Shown here piece after piece: positions 45,373 to 52,486 of a stretch of DNA of 52,486 nt; the stretch's first letter is position 1, and each line of letters starts with the position of its first letter. Source of the DNA: Solirubrobacterales bacterium (GTDB lineage: Bacteria; Actinomycetota; Thermoleophilia; Solirubrobacterales; 70-9). The notes under the pieces were generated by a model. That model did no database searches and was not told the DNA's origin. It saw only the letters and a program-made list of their open reading frames with translations. The stretch covers positions 1 through 52,486 of the forward strand of contig JAICSS010000019.1 in assembly GCA_025936755.1 (NCBI GenBank). The letters are read 5' to 3'. A program made the position numbers and the translations under genes.

Positions 45373-46664
45373 CAGGACTTGCTCGCCCGCCGCCCCTCTT
45401 TGCGCCGCCGCGGCCGCCCGCCGCGCACCGGTTTCGCGTCCGGCACACGCCGTTTCGGCGCCTTCGGCCGCCCCGTCGTCTGCAGGAACTTCAGCGTCTG
45501 CACGTAGACCAGGTTCTTGTGCTTGCGGGTGATGTCGGCGCCGCGCATCGCCTCGAGGAACTCGGCCGGCCCGTCGAAGTCGTGGATCCGCTGCCGGACG
45601 CTGCCGAGCCCCTGGGCGACGTGGCTGTCGGAGCCGGCGGCCGGGACGATCCGGTACTTGCCGGCGAACCGCACCGCCTCCTCGTTGAACGCGGTCACCG
45701 CCACCCGCGGGTTGAAGACCTCGAGCAGGTCGATCTCCTCGACGATGTCCAGCAGGTGCTCGTAGTCGGGCACCGAGTGGAAGCGGTCGAAGGGATGCGG
45801 GACGTAGACGAGGCCGCCCTGGGCGCGGATCTCGCGGATCGTCTCCGCCATCGTCAGCCCCTTGGGGATCTTCTCCTCGAGGAAGAGGCCGATCACCTCG
45901 CCCTGCTCGGCGGTCTTCACCTCCTCGGCGACGATCACCTTGATGTCCCCCAGCTCTTCGGCCAGCTTGCGCGCCTCGATCGCCCCGGAGACCTCGTTGT
46001 GGTCGGTGATCGCGATCGCCCCCAGGCCGCGGTCGCGGGCGGTGTTGACGAGGACGTCGACCGGCGTCGCGCAGTCGCCGGAGTGGTCGGTGTGCATGTG
46101 CAGGTCGACCTCGATCAGCGGCCGCCGCGAGATCCGCTCCCGGACCTCCGGGTCCCCGTCCGGGTCGTGCCGGCGCGCCAGCAGCCGGCGGTAGATCGCC
46201 TCCAGCTCGCCGGCGACCCCTCCCCAGTCCTGGTCGCCGTCGGGAGCGGACCCGTCGAGCAGCTCGTAACCGGCAGGGAAGAAGCGCTCCAGCAACTCCG
46301 CCGTCTCCGGCCGGGTCACCGTCCGCGCGTCGATCCGGCCGAAGAAGATCTCCACCAGCGGCCGCGCCACCTGGGTCGCGAGGACCCGCTCCCGCGGGTC
46401 GTGGAAGGTGGCGACGTTGAGGCTGAAGGAGTGCCGCAGCGCCGCCGAGGGCGCGCTCGGCGCGAACGGGTCGTGGACGTGGACGACGTCGAGCGGCCGC
46501 GATTTCAGCAGCCGTTTGACCGGATCCCCGGTCTTGACCCGCAGCACCTCGTGCCCGCGCCGCTCCAGCTCATCCGAAAGCGCGGTCGCGAACCGAGCCG
46601 CCGGGTTCGGCCCCGCCCGGCGGACGGGAAAGACCTGCGCGATCGAGAGGGGTTCAGAAGCCAC
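45372..46664 (-). CDS. Fusion of glycosyltransferase-4-like domain and PHP phosphoesterase domain
   Basis: 430 residues from GTG 46664; a TTG at 46703 lies inside the terminator hairpin and is unlikely. The N-terminal 150 residues look like the first half of a GT-B glycosyltransferase (SIAQVFPVRRAGPNPAARFA, VVHVHDPFAPSAPS, HSFSLNVATFHD) without the donor-binding half. The C-terminal PHP domain starts with VDLHMHTDHSGDCATPVDVL, continues AITDHNEVSGAIEA, YVPHPFDRFH, and ends AGSDSHVAQGLGS, a complete metal site. The basic tail is low complexity. Role unknown; it sits downstream of ino1. Confidence 0.82.
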   Translation of the reverse strand: MASEPLSIAQVFPVRRAGPNPAARFATALSDELERRGHEVLRVKTGDPVKRLLKSRPLDVVHVHDPFAPSAPSAALRHSFSLNVATFHDPRERVLATQVARPLVEIFFGRIDARTVTRPETAELLERFFPAGYELLDGSAPDGDQDWGGVAGELEAIYRRLLARRHDPDGDPEVRERISRRPLIEVDLHMHTDHSGDCATPVDVLVNTARDRGLGAIAITDHNEVSGAIEARKLAEELGDIKVIVAEEVKTAEQGEVIGLFLEEKIPKGLTMAETIREIRAQGGLVYVPHPFDRFHSVPDYEHLLDIVEEIDLLEVFNPRVAVTAFNEEAVRFAGKYRIVPAAGSDSHVAQGLGSVRQRIHDFDGPAEFLEAMRGADITRKHKNLVYVQTLKFLQTTGRPKAPKRRVPDAKPVRGGRPRRRKEGRRASKS

Positions 46665-46690
46665 GGGAGCAGGATAAGAGCCCAGAAAAT

Positions 46691-46739
46691 CGCGAGACCG
46701 CAAAAACCCGTCTACAACCCGGGTTTTTGCGGTCTCGCG
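46691..46739. terminator. 20-bp perfect inverted repeat, terminator downstream of ino1
   Basis: Arms 46691-46710 and 46720-46739 are perfect complements around a 9-base loop. On the minus strand, ATTTTCT follows the stem, as expected of an intrinsic terminator. The AAAAACCCG core with ACCGC recalls the terminator at 50644-50674. Confidence 0.75.
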
Positions 46740-46760
46740 GTACTCAGGCTTGGGTCGAAG

Positions 46761-47939
46761 CTAGGCCGAGGCCGTAGCGGACGACTCGCCGGCCGGCTGG
46801 CCCGGCAGGCTCGTGCCGCGCGCGTTGGCGGCTATGAACTCCTCCGTCTGTTCGCGCGCCTCGTCGTCGGGCCGCTGGCTGTGCGGGCTCTTCATCAGGT
46901 AGCTGGAGGGCCCGTCGAGCTGGCCGCCGATGCCGTTGTTGAGCGCCAGCTTGATCAGCCGCACCGCGTCGATGACGACGCCGGCGGAGTTCGGCGAGTC
47001 CCAGACCTCGAGCTTCAGCTCGGCGGTCAGCGGCACGTCGCCGAAGGCCTTGCCCTCGAGCCGGATGTGAGCCCACTTGCGGTCGGTCAGCCACGGCACG
47101 TAGTCGGAGGGGCCGACGTGGACGTTCTCGGGCGGCAGCTCATGGCCCATGATCGAGGTGACGGCGTTGGTCTTCGAGATCTTCTTCGAGTCCAGCCGCT
47201 CGCGCTCGAGCATGTTGTAGAAGTCCATGTTGCCGCCGACGTTGAGCTGCGAGGTCCGCTCCAGCCGCACGCCGCGGTCGTGGAACAGGCGGGCCAGCGA
47301 GCGGTGGACGATCGTCGCCCCGACCTGGCTCTTGATGTCGTCGCCGATGATCGGCAGCCCGGCCTCCTGGAAGCGCTTGTCCCAGTAGTCCTCGCGGGCG
47401 ATGAAGACCGGCAGGCAGTTGACGAAGCCGACGCCGGCGGCGAGCGCCTGCTCGACGTACCACTTGGTCGCCTCCTCGGAGCCGACCGGCAGGTAGCAGA
47501 CGAGGACGTCGGCCTTGGTCTCCTTGAGGATGCCGACGACGTCCGCGGTTTCGCCCGGGGCTTTGACGATCTTCTCTTTCAGGTACTTGCCGAGGCCGTC
47601 GTGGGTCATGCCGCGCTGGACCTCGACGCCGAGGTTGGGGACGTCGGCGAACTTGATCGTGTCGTTCTGCCCCGACCAGATCGCCTCGGAGAGGTCTTTG
47701 CCGACCTTCTCGGCGTCGATGTCGAAGGCGGCGACGAACTCGACGTCGCGGACGTGGTAGCCGCCGAGGTCGACGTGCATCAGGCCCGGAACTTCGTCGC
47801 CCGGATCGGCGTCCTTGTAGTACTGGACGCCCTGGATGAAGCTGTTGGCGCAGTTGCCGACGCCGACGATCGCGACGCGAACCTTCTCGTCCGCGCGGCC
47901 GGCGCCGTTCGTGTGGCCGTTTGCTCCGTTCTCACTCAT
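46761..47939 (-). CDS. ino1: Inositol-3-phosphate synthase, bacterial type
   Basis: 392 residues. A short Gly/Asn-rich N-terminus precedes the NAD-binding [19 protein letters not shown]. Later parts are [53 protein letters not shown] and [15 protein letters not shown], with [20 protein letters not shown] near the end: the actinobacterial Ino1 pattern. It turns glucose-6-phosphate into inositol-3-phosphate, using NAD internally. It follows the CDP-alcohol phosphatidyltransferase gene by 60 bases, giving a phosphoinositide pair. Confidence 0.95.
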   Translation of the reverse strand: MSENGANGHTNGAGRADEKVRVAIVGVGNCANSFIQGVQYYKDADPGDEVPGLMHVDLGGYHVRDVEFVAAFDIDAEKVGKDLSEAIWSGQNDTIKFADVPNLGVEVQRGMTHDGLGKYLKEKIVKAPGETADVVGILKETKADVLVCYLPVGSEEATKWYVEQALAAGVGFVNCLPVFIAREDYWDKRFQEAGLPIIGDDIKSQVGATIVHRSLARLFHDRGVRLERTSQLNVGGNMDFYNMLERERLDSKKISKTNAVTSIMGHELPPENVHVGPSDYVPWLTDRKWAHIRLEGKAFGDVPLTAELKLEVWDSPNSAGVVIDAVRLIKLALNNGIGGQLDGPSSYLMKSPHSQRPDDEAREQTEEFIAANARGTSLPGQPAGESSATASA

Positions 47940-47999
47940 GAATTTCGAAGTCCTCCTGGATTGCGCTGGGTGGCTGAAGACACCTGGCGGCTTCGCTGG

Positions 48000-48671
48000 T
48001 TACACGTCCCCAGCGGCGCCGCCGTCGTCCTTGACGCCGGAGACCTCGCCGGAAAGCTCGTTTCTCACATGCCATACCCGCTGGAACGTCGTGAATATCG
48101 TCAAGGCGGCGATCGCGTAGACCGCCGGCGCCAGCAGTTCGAAGTCGCCCAAACCGGCGCCCTTGGCGAAGATCAAGCCGATCGAAAGTATCACCACGCG
48201 GACCGGCCGAGTGGCCAAGCCGACCTTGCATTCGACCCCGAGCGCCTCGGCCCGGGCGCGGGTGTAGGAGACCATCAGCGAGAAGAGAACGGCGACCACG
48301 CACATCGCCGCGGCGAAATCTTCTCCCCTGGCGGCGAAGTAGCCGGCGACGGCGGCGAGGACGATCCCCTCCTCGATCCGGTCGAGGGTCGAGTCGAGGA
48401 AGGCGCCGAAGAGCGTCCCCTTGCCCGACATCCGCGAGTAGCGCCCGTCGAGGGTGTCCATCACCGAGCCGAGGACGAAGGCGACGCCGGCGAGGAAGAA
48501 GAGGCGCTGGGTGACGAGCGCGGCGGCGACGAGGTTGCCGGCCAGGCCCATCATCGAGATCGCGTTCGGGGTGAGGCGGGACTCGATCAGCCGACCGCGG
48601 GCATAGGCCCGGAGCTCCTGGCCGTTGCGGGTGCTGCGATTGCCGCGCCGCGGGGGCGCCGAGGGTCCCAT
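48000..48671 (-). CDS. CDP-alcohol phosphatidyltransferase, probably phosphatidylinositol-phosphate synthase
   Basis: 223 residues, about six membrane segments. The family motif D-x2-D-G-x2-A-R-x8-G-x3-D-x3-D reads SVMDTLDGRYSRMSGKGTLF then GAFLDSTLDRI, with Ser for Ala. An N-terminal basic stretch and LTPNAISMMGLAGN fit PIP synthases. Placed directly before ino1, it likely joins CDP-diacylglycerol and inositol-3-phosphate into phosphatidylinositol phosphate, as in mycobacteria. The substrate is inferred from neighbours. Confidence 0.88.
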   Translation of the reverse strand: MGPSAPPRRGNRSTRNGQELRAYARGRLIESRLTPNAISMMGLAGNLVAAALVTQRLFFLAGVAFVLGSVMDTLDGRYSRMSGKGTLFGAFLDSTLDRIEEGIVLAAVAGYFAARGEDFAAAMCVVAVLFSLMVSYTRARAEALGVECKVGLATRPVRVVILSIGLIFAKGAGLGDFELLAPAVYAIAALTIFTTFQRVWHVRNELSGEVSGVKDDGGAAGDV

Positions 48672-48685
48672 CCGGCGTCAGGCTA

Positions 48686-49465
48686 TTACGCCTCGGCCTC
48701 TCGCGGGGCGGGAGCGCCGCGGAAGGACCAGGCGTGGGGACGGGCCAGCGCCAGGCGGTAGGCGACGGCGGCGGCGGCCAGCGCCACCATCCAGCCGAGG
48801 GCGGCGTCGATCCAGTAGTGGTTGGCGGTGACTATCGTCACCCAGGAGACGAGCAGCGGCCAGAACGCCCACCAGGCCTTCGCCCACCAGTTGCGGCAGA
48901 CCATCACTCCCGAGCCGCCGATCATCATCGCGAAGGCGCAGTGCATGCTCGGCACCGCCGCGTAGGGGTTGATGAAGATTTTCGCCACCGTCGAGTCGTG
49001 GCCGACCTCGGCGTACTTGGTCAGGGTGTCGACGAAGCCGTACTGCGGGAACATCCGCGGCGGCGCGGTCGGGAAGACCGAATAGCCGACCAGCGCCAGG
49101 CCCATCGAGACGACGAACATGTTGCGCACGAAGTAATAGGACTCGTTGCGGAACAGGTAGAGCCAGACCAGGAACCCGAGCGCGATTGAGAACTGGGCGT
49201 TGAGGTAGATCTGGTTGGCGAGGTCGATCAGGCCCTGGGCGGGCAGGAAGAACGCCTGCAGGCCGGGCTCGAAGAAGGTGTGGGTCGAGCGCTCGAAGTC
49301 GATCACCTGCTGGCCGTGGACGATCGCGATCGTCCTCTCGCCGTCGGCGATCCCGCGCACGAAGGTGTAGGCGAGGTCGACGCCGACGAGGACGACGACC
49401 TGGCGACCGAGGTCGCCCCAGCCCTTCGGCAGCCGGGCGGTTATAGCGGCAAGGGAACGGGACAC
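48686..49465 (-). CDS. PAP2_3-type membrane phosphatase / inositol-lipid enzyme
   Basis: 259 residues, about six membrane segments. Motifs: SVFPTAPPRMFPQYGFVDTL, then YAAVPSMHCAFAMMIGG (P-S-x-H), and TIVTANHYWIDAALGW (the H-x3-D site). This is the PAP2_3 branch that includes inositol phosphorylceramide synthases and inositol-lipid phosphatases. Its stop is 14 bases before the phosphatidyltransferase start, so the three genes form a phosphoinositide operon. A step removing phosphate from phosphatidylinositol phosphate is plausible (inference). Confidence 0.82.
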   Translation of the reverse strand: MSRSLAAITARLPKGWGDLGRQVVVLVGVDLAYTFVRGIADGERTIAIVHGQQVIDFERSTHTFFEPGLQAFFLPAQGLIDLANQIYLNAQFSIALGFLVWLYLFRNESYYFVRNMFVVSMGLALVGYSVFPTAPPRMFPQYGFVDTLTKYAEVGHDSTVAKIFINPYAAVPSMHCAFAMMIGGSGVMVCRNWWAKAWWAFWPLLVSWVTIVTANHYWIDAALGWMVALAAAAVAYRLALARPHAWSFRGAPAPREAEA

Positions 49466-49505
49466 GAACCAACGATTGTAGCCTCGCTGCTAACGGCTCA
49501 ATAGG

Positions 49506-50213
49506 GTGCTCCCCGTGAGCTGGAAGCGGCCGGAGCGGCGGCGGGTGCGGGCGATTCGGGACCGGTTGCGGGAGATGTACGGGGTGCCGCAGGAGGAACC
49601 GCACGGGGACCCGGTCGGCGAGCTGGTGAAGACGGTCCTCTCCCAGCACACCAACGACCGCAACCGCGACCGCGCCTACGCGGCGCTGCTGGAGCGCTTC
49701 CCGAGCTGGGAGGAGGTGCGCGACGCGCCGGTCGGCCAGCTGGAGGAGGCGATCCGGCCCGGCGGCCTCGCCAAGCAGAAGGCGCCGCGGATCCAGGCGA
49801 TCCTCGAGCGGCTGGGCGACCCGCCCGACCTCGGCTGGACCGAGGGCGCGCCGCGCGAGGAGTCGCTCGAGTTCCTCCTCGGGCTGCCCGGCGTCGGCCG
49901 CAAAACCGCCGCCTGCGTCCTCATCTTCACCTGGGGGATCCCGGAGATCCCGGTCGACGTCCACGTCCACCGGGTCGGCGGCCGGCTCGGCCTCTTCCCC
50001 GCCAAGGCCTCCTTCGAGAAGGCCCACGACGAGATGCTGGCGATCGTCCCGCCCGAGGACGCGCACGAGCTCCACGTCAACCTGATCCGGCACGGCCGCG
50101 CCGTCTGCCGGCCGAAACCCCGCTGCGGCGAGTGCGCCCTGCGGCGGATGTGCCCCTGGTACCGCGAGAACCGCGCCGCGGCGACCGCCAGTAATATGCG
50201 CGCCGCCCAATGA
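49506..50213 (+). CDS. nth: Endonuclease III-like DNA glycosylase
   Basis: 235 residues with HhH-GPD fold: VLSQHTNDRNRDRAYAALLE, EFLLGLPGVGRKTAACVLIF (helix-hairpin-helix with Lys), the catalytic Asp in IPVDVHVHRVGGRLG, and a C-terminal 4Fe-4S cluster CRPKPRCGECALRRMC. In Nth the sequence LTSAQATD is usual; LSQHTND is the variant of a more distant clade. It removes oxidised bases from DNA. The stop overlaps the cytochrome c start (ATGA). Divergent from the PAP2_3 gene. Confidence 0.9.
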   Translation: MLPVSWKRPERRRVRAIRDRLREMYGVPQEEPHGDPVGELVKTVLSQHTNDRNRDRAYAALLERFPSWEEVRDAPVGQLEEAIRPGGLAKQKAPRIQAILERLGDPPDLGWTEGAPREESLEFLLGLPGVGRKTAACVLIFTWGIPEIPVDVHVHRVGGRLGLFPAKASFEKAHDEMLAIVPPEDAHELHVNLIRHGRAVCRPKPRCGECALRRMCPWYRENRAAATASNMRAAQ

Positions 50214-50629
50214 ACAAGCGCACCTTCATCTGGTTCGGGGTCCTCGTCCTCGTCCTCGCAGTGGTCATCCCCTTCGCCGCCTTCCGCGCCAGGGGCGACG
50301 GCGAAAACGGGGAGGACAAGGTCCCGGCGAGCCTGAAGAGCGGCCAGTCCATCTTCGTCACCAACTGCGGCACCTGCCACACGCTCTACAGCGCCGGCAC
50401 CGACGGCAACTACGCGCCGAACCTGGACGAACTGCTGGCGCCCAACGGCGCGCCGGAAGGCCCAACGGCCGAAGAAACGTTCAAGCAGACCGAAGGCCGC
50501 GTCCTCAACGCGATCAAACAGGGCGTCGACAGCTCGACCACCCCGGGCCGGATGCCGGGCGGCATCCTCAACGAAGAGCAGGCGGAAGAAGTCGCCGAAT
50601 TCGTCGCCCGCACCGCCGGCGAGGGCTGA
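50210..50629 (+). CDS. Membrane-anchored mono-haem cytochrome c
   Basis: 139 residues. An N-terminal hydrophobic helix (about 6-26) acts as signal or anchor. Haem is attached at CGTCH in SIFVTNCGTCHTLYSAGTDG; a Met in the TPGRMPGGILNEEQ loop supplies the sixth ligand. It is a small class I cytochrome c carrying electrons at the outer membrane face. Its translation is coupled to the upstream glycosylase gene, though no functional link is evident. Confidence 0.92.
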   Translation: MNKRTFIWFGVLVLVLAVVIPFAAFRARGDGENGEDKVPASLKSGQSIFVTNCGTCHTLYSAGTDGNYAPNLDELLAPNGAPEGPTAEETFKQTEGRVLNAIKQGVDSSTTPGRMPGGILNEEQAEEVAEFVARTAGEG

Positions 50630-50643
50630 ACCCCGCCGAAACC

Positions 50644-50674
50644 GCAAAGACGGCTCCTGGAGAGCCGTCTTTGC
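50644..50674. terminator. Intrinsic terminator between convergent genes
   Basis: A perfect 13-bp stem GCAAAGACGGCTC/GAGCCGTCTTTGC with a 5-base loop separates the cytochrome c and secreted EEP genes. Similar ACCGCAAAGA/ACCGCAAAAA flanks occur at 46691-46739. Confidence 0.8.
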
Positions 50675-50694
50675 AGCCTCGGCGAGAGCAGGCC

Positions 50695-51846
50695 CTACCG
50701 CAGTAGCCAGAGGGAGCTGTAGAGGCCCGCGTGGTCGGAGTCCCAGAAGCCGTTGAGCGGCTGGCGGCCGGTGACCGCGGAGGAGATCAGCTTCACCTTC
50801 TTCGGGTCGCGGGTCATCACGTGGTCGACCTGGTGGTCGAGGTCGGTGACGCTGCCGCCGGCGCCGACCGCCAGCAGGCTCGAGTTGAGGCAGCAGCCGA
50901 GCGGCTTGCCGGTGCTGCGCTCGCGCATCCCTGCTTTGACCAGGGTCTGGTAGGCCTGACGGTCTCCGTCTTCGACGGTGTTGTCGTCTGAGTTGAGGTC
51001 GCCGACCAGGATCACCGGCAGGCTCGTCGTCGCCGGCCCGTCTTTGGCGACCAGCTCGCTCGCCTGCAGGGCGCGGACGCTCGGCACCTGGCTGGAGTCG
51101 TCGAACGACTCCAGATGGGTGTCGAGGAAGCGGAACTTCTGGCTGCCGCGGACCTTGGCGTCGAGCGCGGTCCAGCCCCGCAGCACGTGCACTTCGACGC
51201 CGGAGAGCTGCACGGTCAGCATGTTCTGGAAGTTGCCCTTCTGCGGGTGGCTGGTGCGGACGCCGGCGCCGAGCCGGACCAGGATCACGTCGCGCATGGT
51301 CAGGCGGCCGTTGATCTCGGCGTCTTTGATCAGCCCGTTGGGGCCGTCGTTCGGCACCTGGTTCTCGTCGGCCGGAGCCTCGAAGTCGAACTCCTGCTGG
51401 ACGACGGCGACGCGGTAGCGCTTCTTGCCCTTGTTCAGCTGCGCCAACAGTTCCTTCAGGTAGTCGTAGCGGACCGTGGTCGCGGTGGGCCCGCCGCTGC
51501 CGAGCAGCGGTTCCAGGCTGGGCGGGCCGGTCCGCCACAGCGCCACCTCCTGCAGGCCGACGAGGTCGGGCTTCTTCTTGTCGATCTCCCGCGCCAGGCC
51601 CTTCGCCCGCACCGGGAAGTCGTTGGCGGTGACGTCGCGCAGGATTTTCCCGTTCGCCTCGACGAATTCCTTGGTCGATTTGGCGGCGATCGCCGGCGAC
51701 AGGTCGGCGCCCAGGTAGAGGTTGCGGGTCATCACGCTGACCTGGTGGCCGGGGCCGAGCTTGGCGCCGGCGCTGCCGGCGAACAGGCCCAGGACCAGGG
51801 GGACGGTCAGCGCCAGTAGAAGCGTGCTTCTCGCAATACGGTTCAA
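50695..51846 (-). CDS. Secreted endonuclease/exonuclease/phosphatase family protein
   Basis: 383 residues from TTG 51846, preceded by GAGGAGGAAGA at good spacing; an upstream in-frame start lacks this. Signal peptide about 1-30 (LLLALTVPLVLGLFAGSAGA). EEP motifs: VMTRNLYLGADLSP, DLVGLQEVALWR, FLDTHLESFDD, VILVGDLNSDDNTVEDG and WDSDHAGLYSSLWL. All catalytic residues (N, E, D-x-N, S-D-H) are visible. It probably hydrolyses extracellular phosphoesters or nucleic acid. Confidence 0.87.
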   Translation of the reverse strand: MNRIARSTLLLALTVPLVLGLFAGSAGAKLGPGHQVSVMTRNLYLGADLSPAIAAKSTKEFVEANGKILRDVTANDFPVRAKGLAREIDKKKPDLVGLQEVALWRTGPPSLEPLLGSGGPTATTVRYDYLKELLAQLNKGKKRYRVAVVQQEFDFEAPADENQVPNDGPNGLIKDAEINGRLTMRDVILVRLGAGVRTSHPQKGNFQNMLTVQLSGVEVHVLRGWTALDAKVRGSQKFRFLDTHLESFDDSSQVPSVRALQASELVAKDGPATTSLPVILVGDLNSDDNTVEDGDRQAYQTLVKAGMRERSTGKPLGCCLNSSLLAVGAGGSVTDLDHQVDHVMTRDPKKVKLISSAVTGRQPLNGFWDSDHAGLYSSLWLLR

Positions 51847-51940
51847 AACTCTTCCTCCTCGTCGGTTCCGGCCTCCCACAGCCTGCTCTATGTGTAACCC
51901 ACTTCGGGGGCGAACGAATCGGGAGGCGGCGAAAGCGGCC

Positions 51941-51968
51941 TTGAACTACTCCGATGATCTGCCATACT
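51941..51968 (+). promoter_or_regulatory. Sigma70-like promoter of dnaK
   Basis: TTGAAC (51941-51946) and CATACT (51963-51968) are spaced 16 bases apart, about 57 bases before the dnaK start. No clear CIRCE or HAIR (CTTGAGT-N7-ACTCAAG) operator was found nearby; CTTGAAC at 51940 is at best a half-site. Confidence 0.5.
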
Positions 51969-51985
51969 CCCACTTAGATTTTTAA

Positions 51986-52486
<501 letters not shown>

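Noticed and set aside
45330-48761. A 1143-codon open frame on the plus strand
   Set aside because: It runs antisense to the UDG-like, GT/PHP, ino1 and phosphatidyltransferase genes, all with firm family motifs. Its protein is Val/Asp/Arg/Gly-rich low complexity, as expected of a shadow frame in GC-rich DNA.

Overview
The window is GC-rich, densely packed bacterial DNA. Genes commonly start at GTG or TTG and join through 4-base ATGA/GTGA start-stop overlaps. Several features point to a Gram-positive actinobacterium, most likely class Thermoleophilia (Solirubrobacterales-like): very large secreted propeller/FnIII-type proteins, runs of divergent TetR regulators, an F420-type luciferase-like oxidoreductase, and an inositol-phospholipid pathway. 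The taxonomic call is an inference from gene content; there is no rRNA in the window.

Layout. 1-3240: the 3' part of an FtsH-type protease, an MpaB-type oxygenase with an operator-like palindrome, a TSUP permease and a TetR gene. 3491-11420 (minus): a translationally coupled three-gene operon of large secreted proteins; a single-module relative of one of them sits at 21457-22242. 11586-14024 (minus): three TetR genes and a SnoaL-like gene next to tRNA-Val. 14166-17225: a cupredoxin, a STAS protein and a fully overlapping operon encoding lipoprotein, NRAMP-type transporter and two PRC-barrel proteins. 17290-19813: a nitronate-monooxygenase-like gene and a DoxX-like gene diverge from an ECF sigma/anti-sigma pair; mirrored promoter-like motifs and a long inverted repeat lie between them. 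19844-24403: a membrane protein, two paralogous XRE regulators sharing an upstream motif, a winged-helix regulator, a PucR-type regulator and a PAP2-like protein.

About 24.43-35.31 kb is an accessory island with lower GC and more relaxed codon use. It is bracketed by a 17-bp repeat (16/17 match) of the anticodon region of a tRNA-Glu gene, and a frameshifted tyrosine integrase lies at the tRNA side. It looks like a defence island: DUF3800-like and DUF4145-like proteins, a TIR-like (PF10137-type) protein, a SIR2 protein with a GAF-like C-terminus followed by a small basic protein, and a four-gene operon at 30144-33834. That operon encodes a two-part PD-(D/E)XK nuclease, a QatB-like protein with an MGTS N-terminus, a QueC/QatC-like PP-loop enzyme, and an unrecognised protein that may be a diverged nuclease. 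It resembles Qat but has neither the QatA ATPase nor the QatD TatD nuclease, and it is the best candidate for an undescribed system in the window.

From 35430 the sequence returns to housekeeping style. A minus-strand run argF-lgt-prmC-lysS-serine hydrolase is followed by an EEP phosphatase, a histone-H1-like protein coupled to an RNA methyltransferase, a luciferase-like oxidoreductase, a UDG-like protein, a glycosyltransferase/PHP fusion, and an inositol-phospholipid set (Ino1, CDP-alcohol phosphatidyltransferase, PAP2_3). Then come an endonuclease III-like gene, a cytochrome c, a secreted EEP protein and the 5' part of dnaK. No CRISPR array, insertion sequence or rRNA operon was seen, and no gene-free stretch exceeds about 300 bases.
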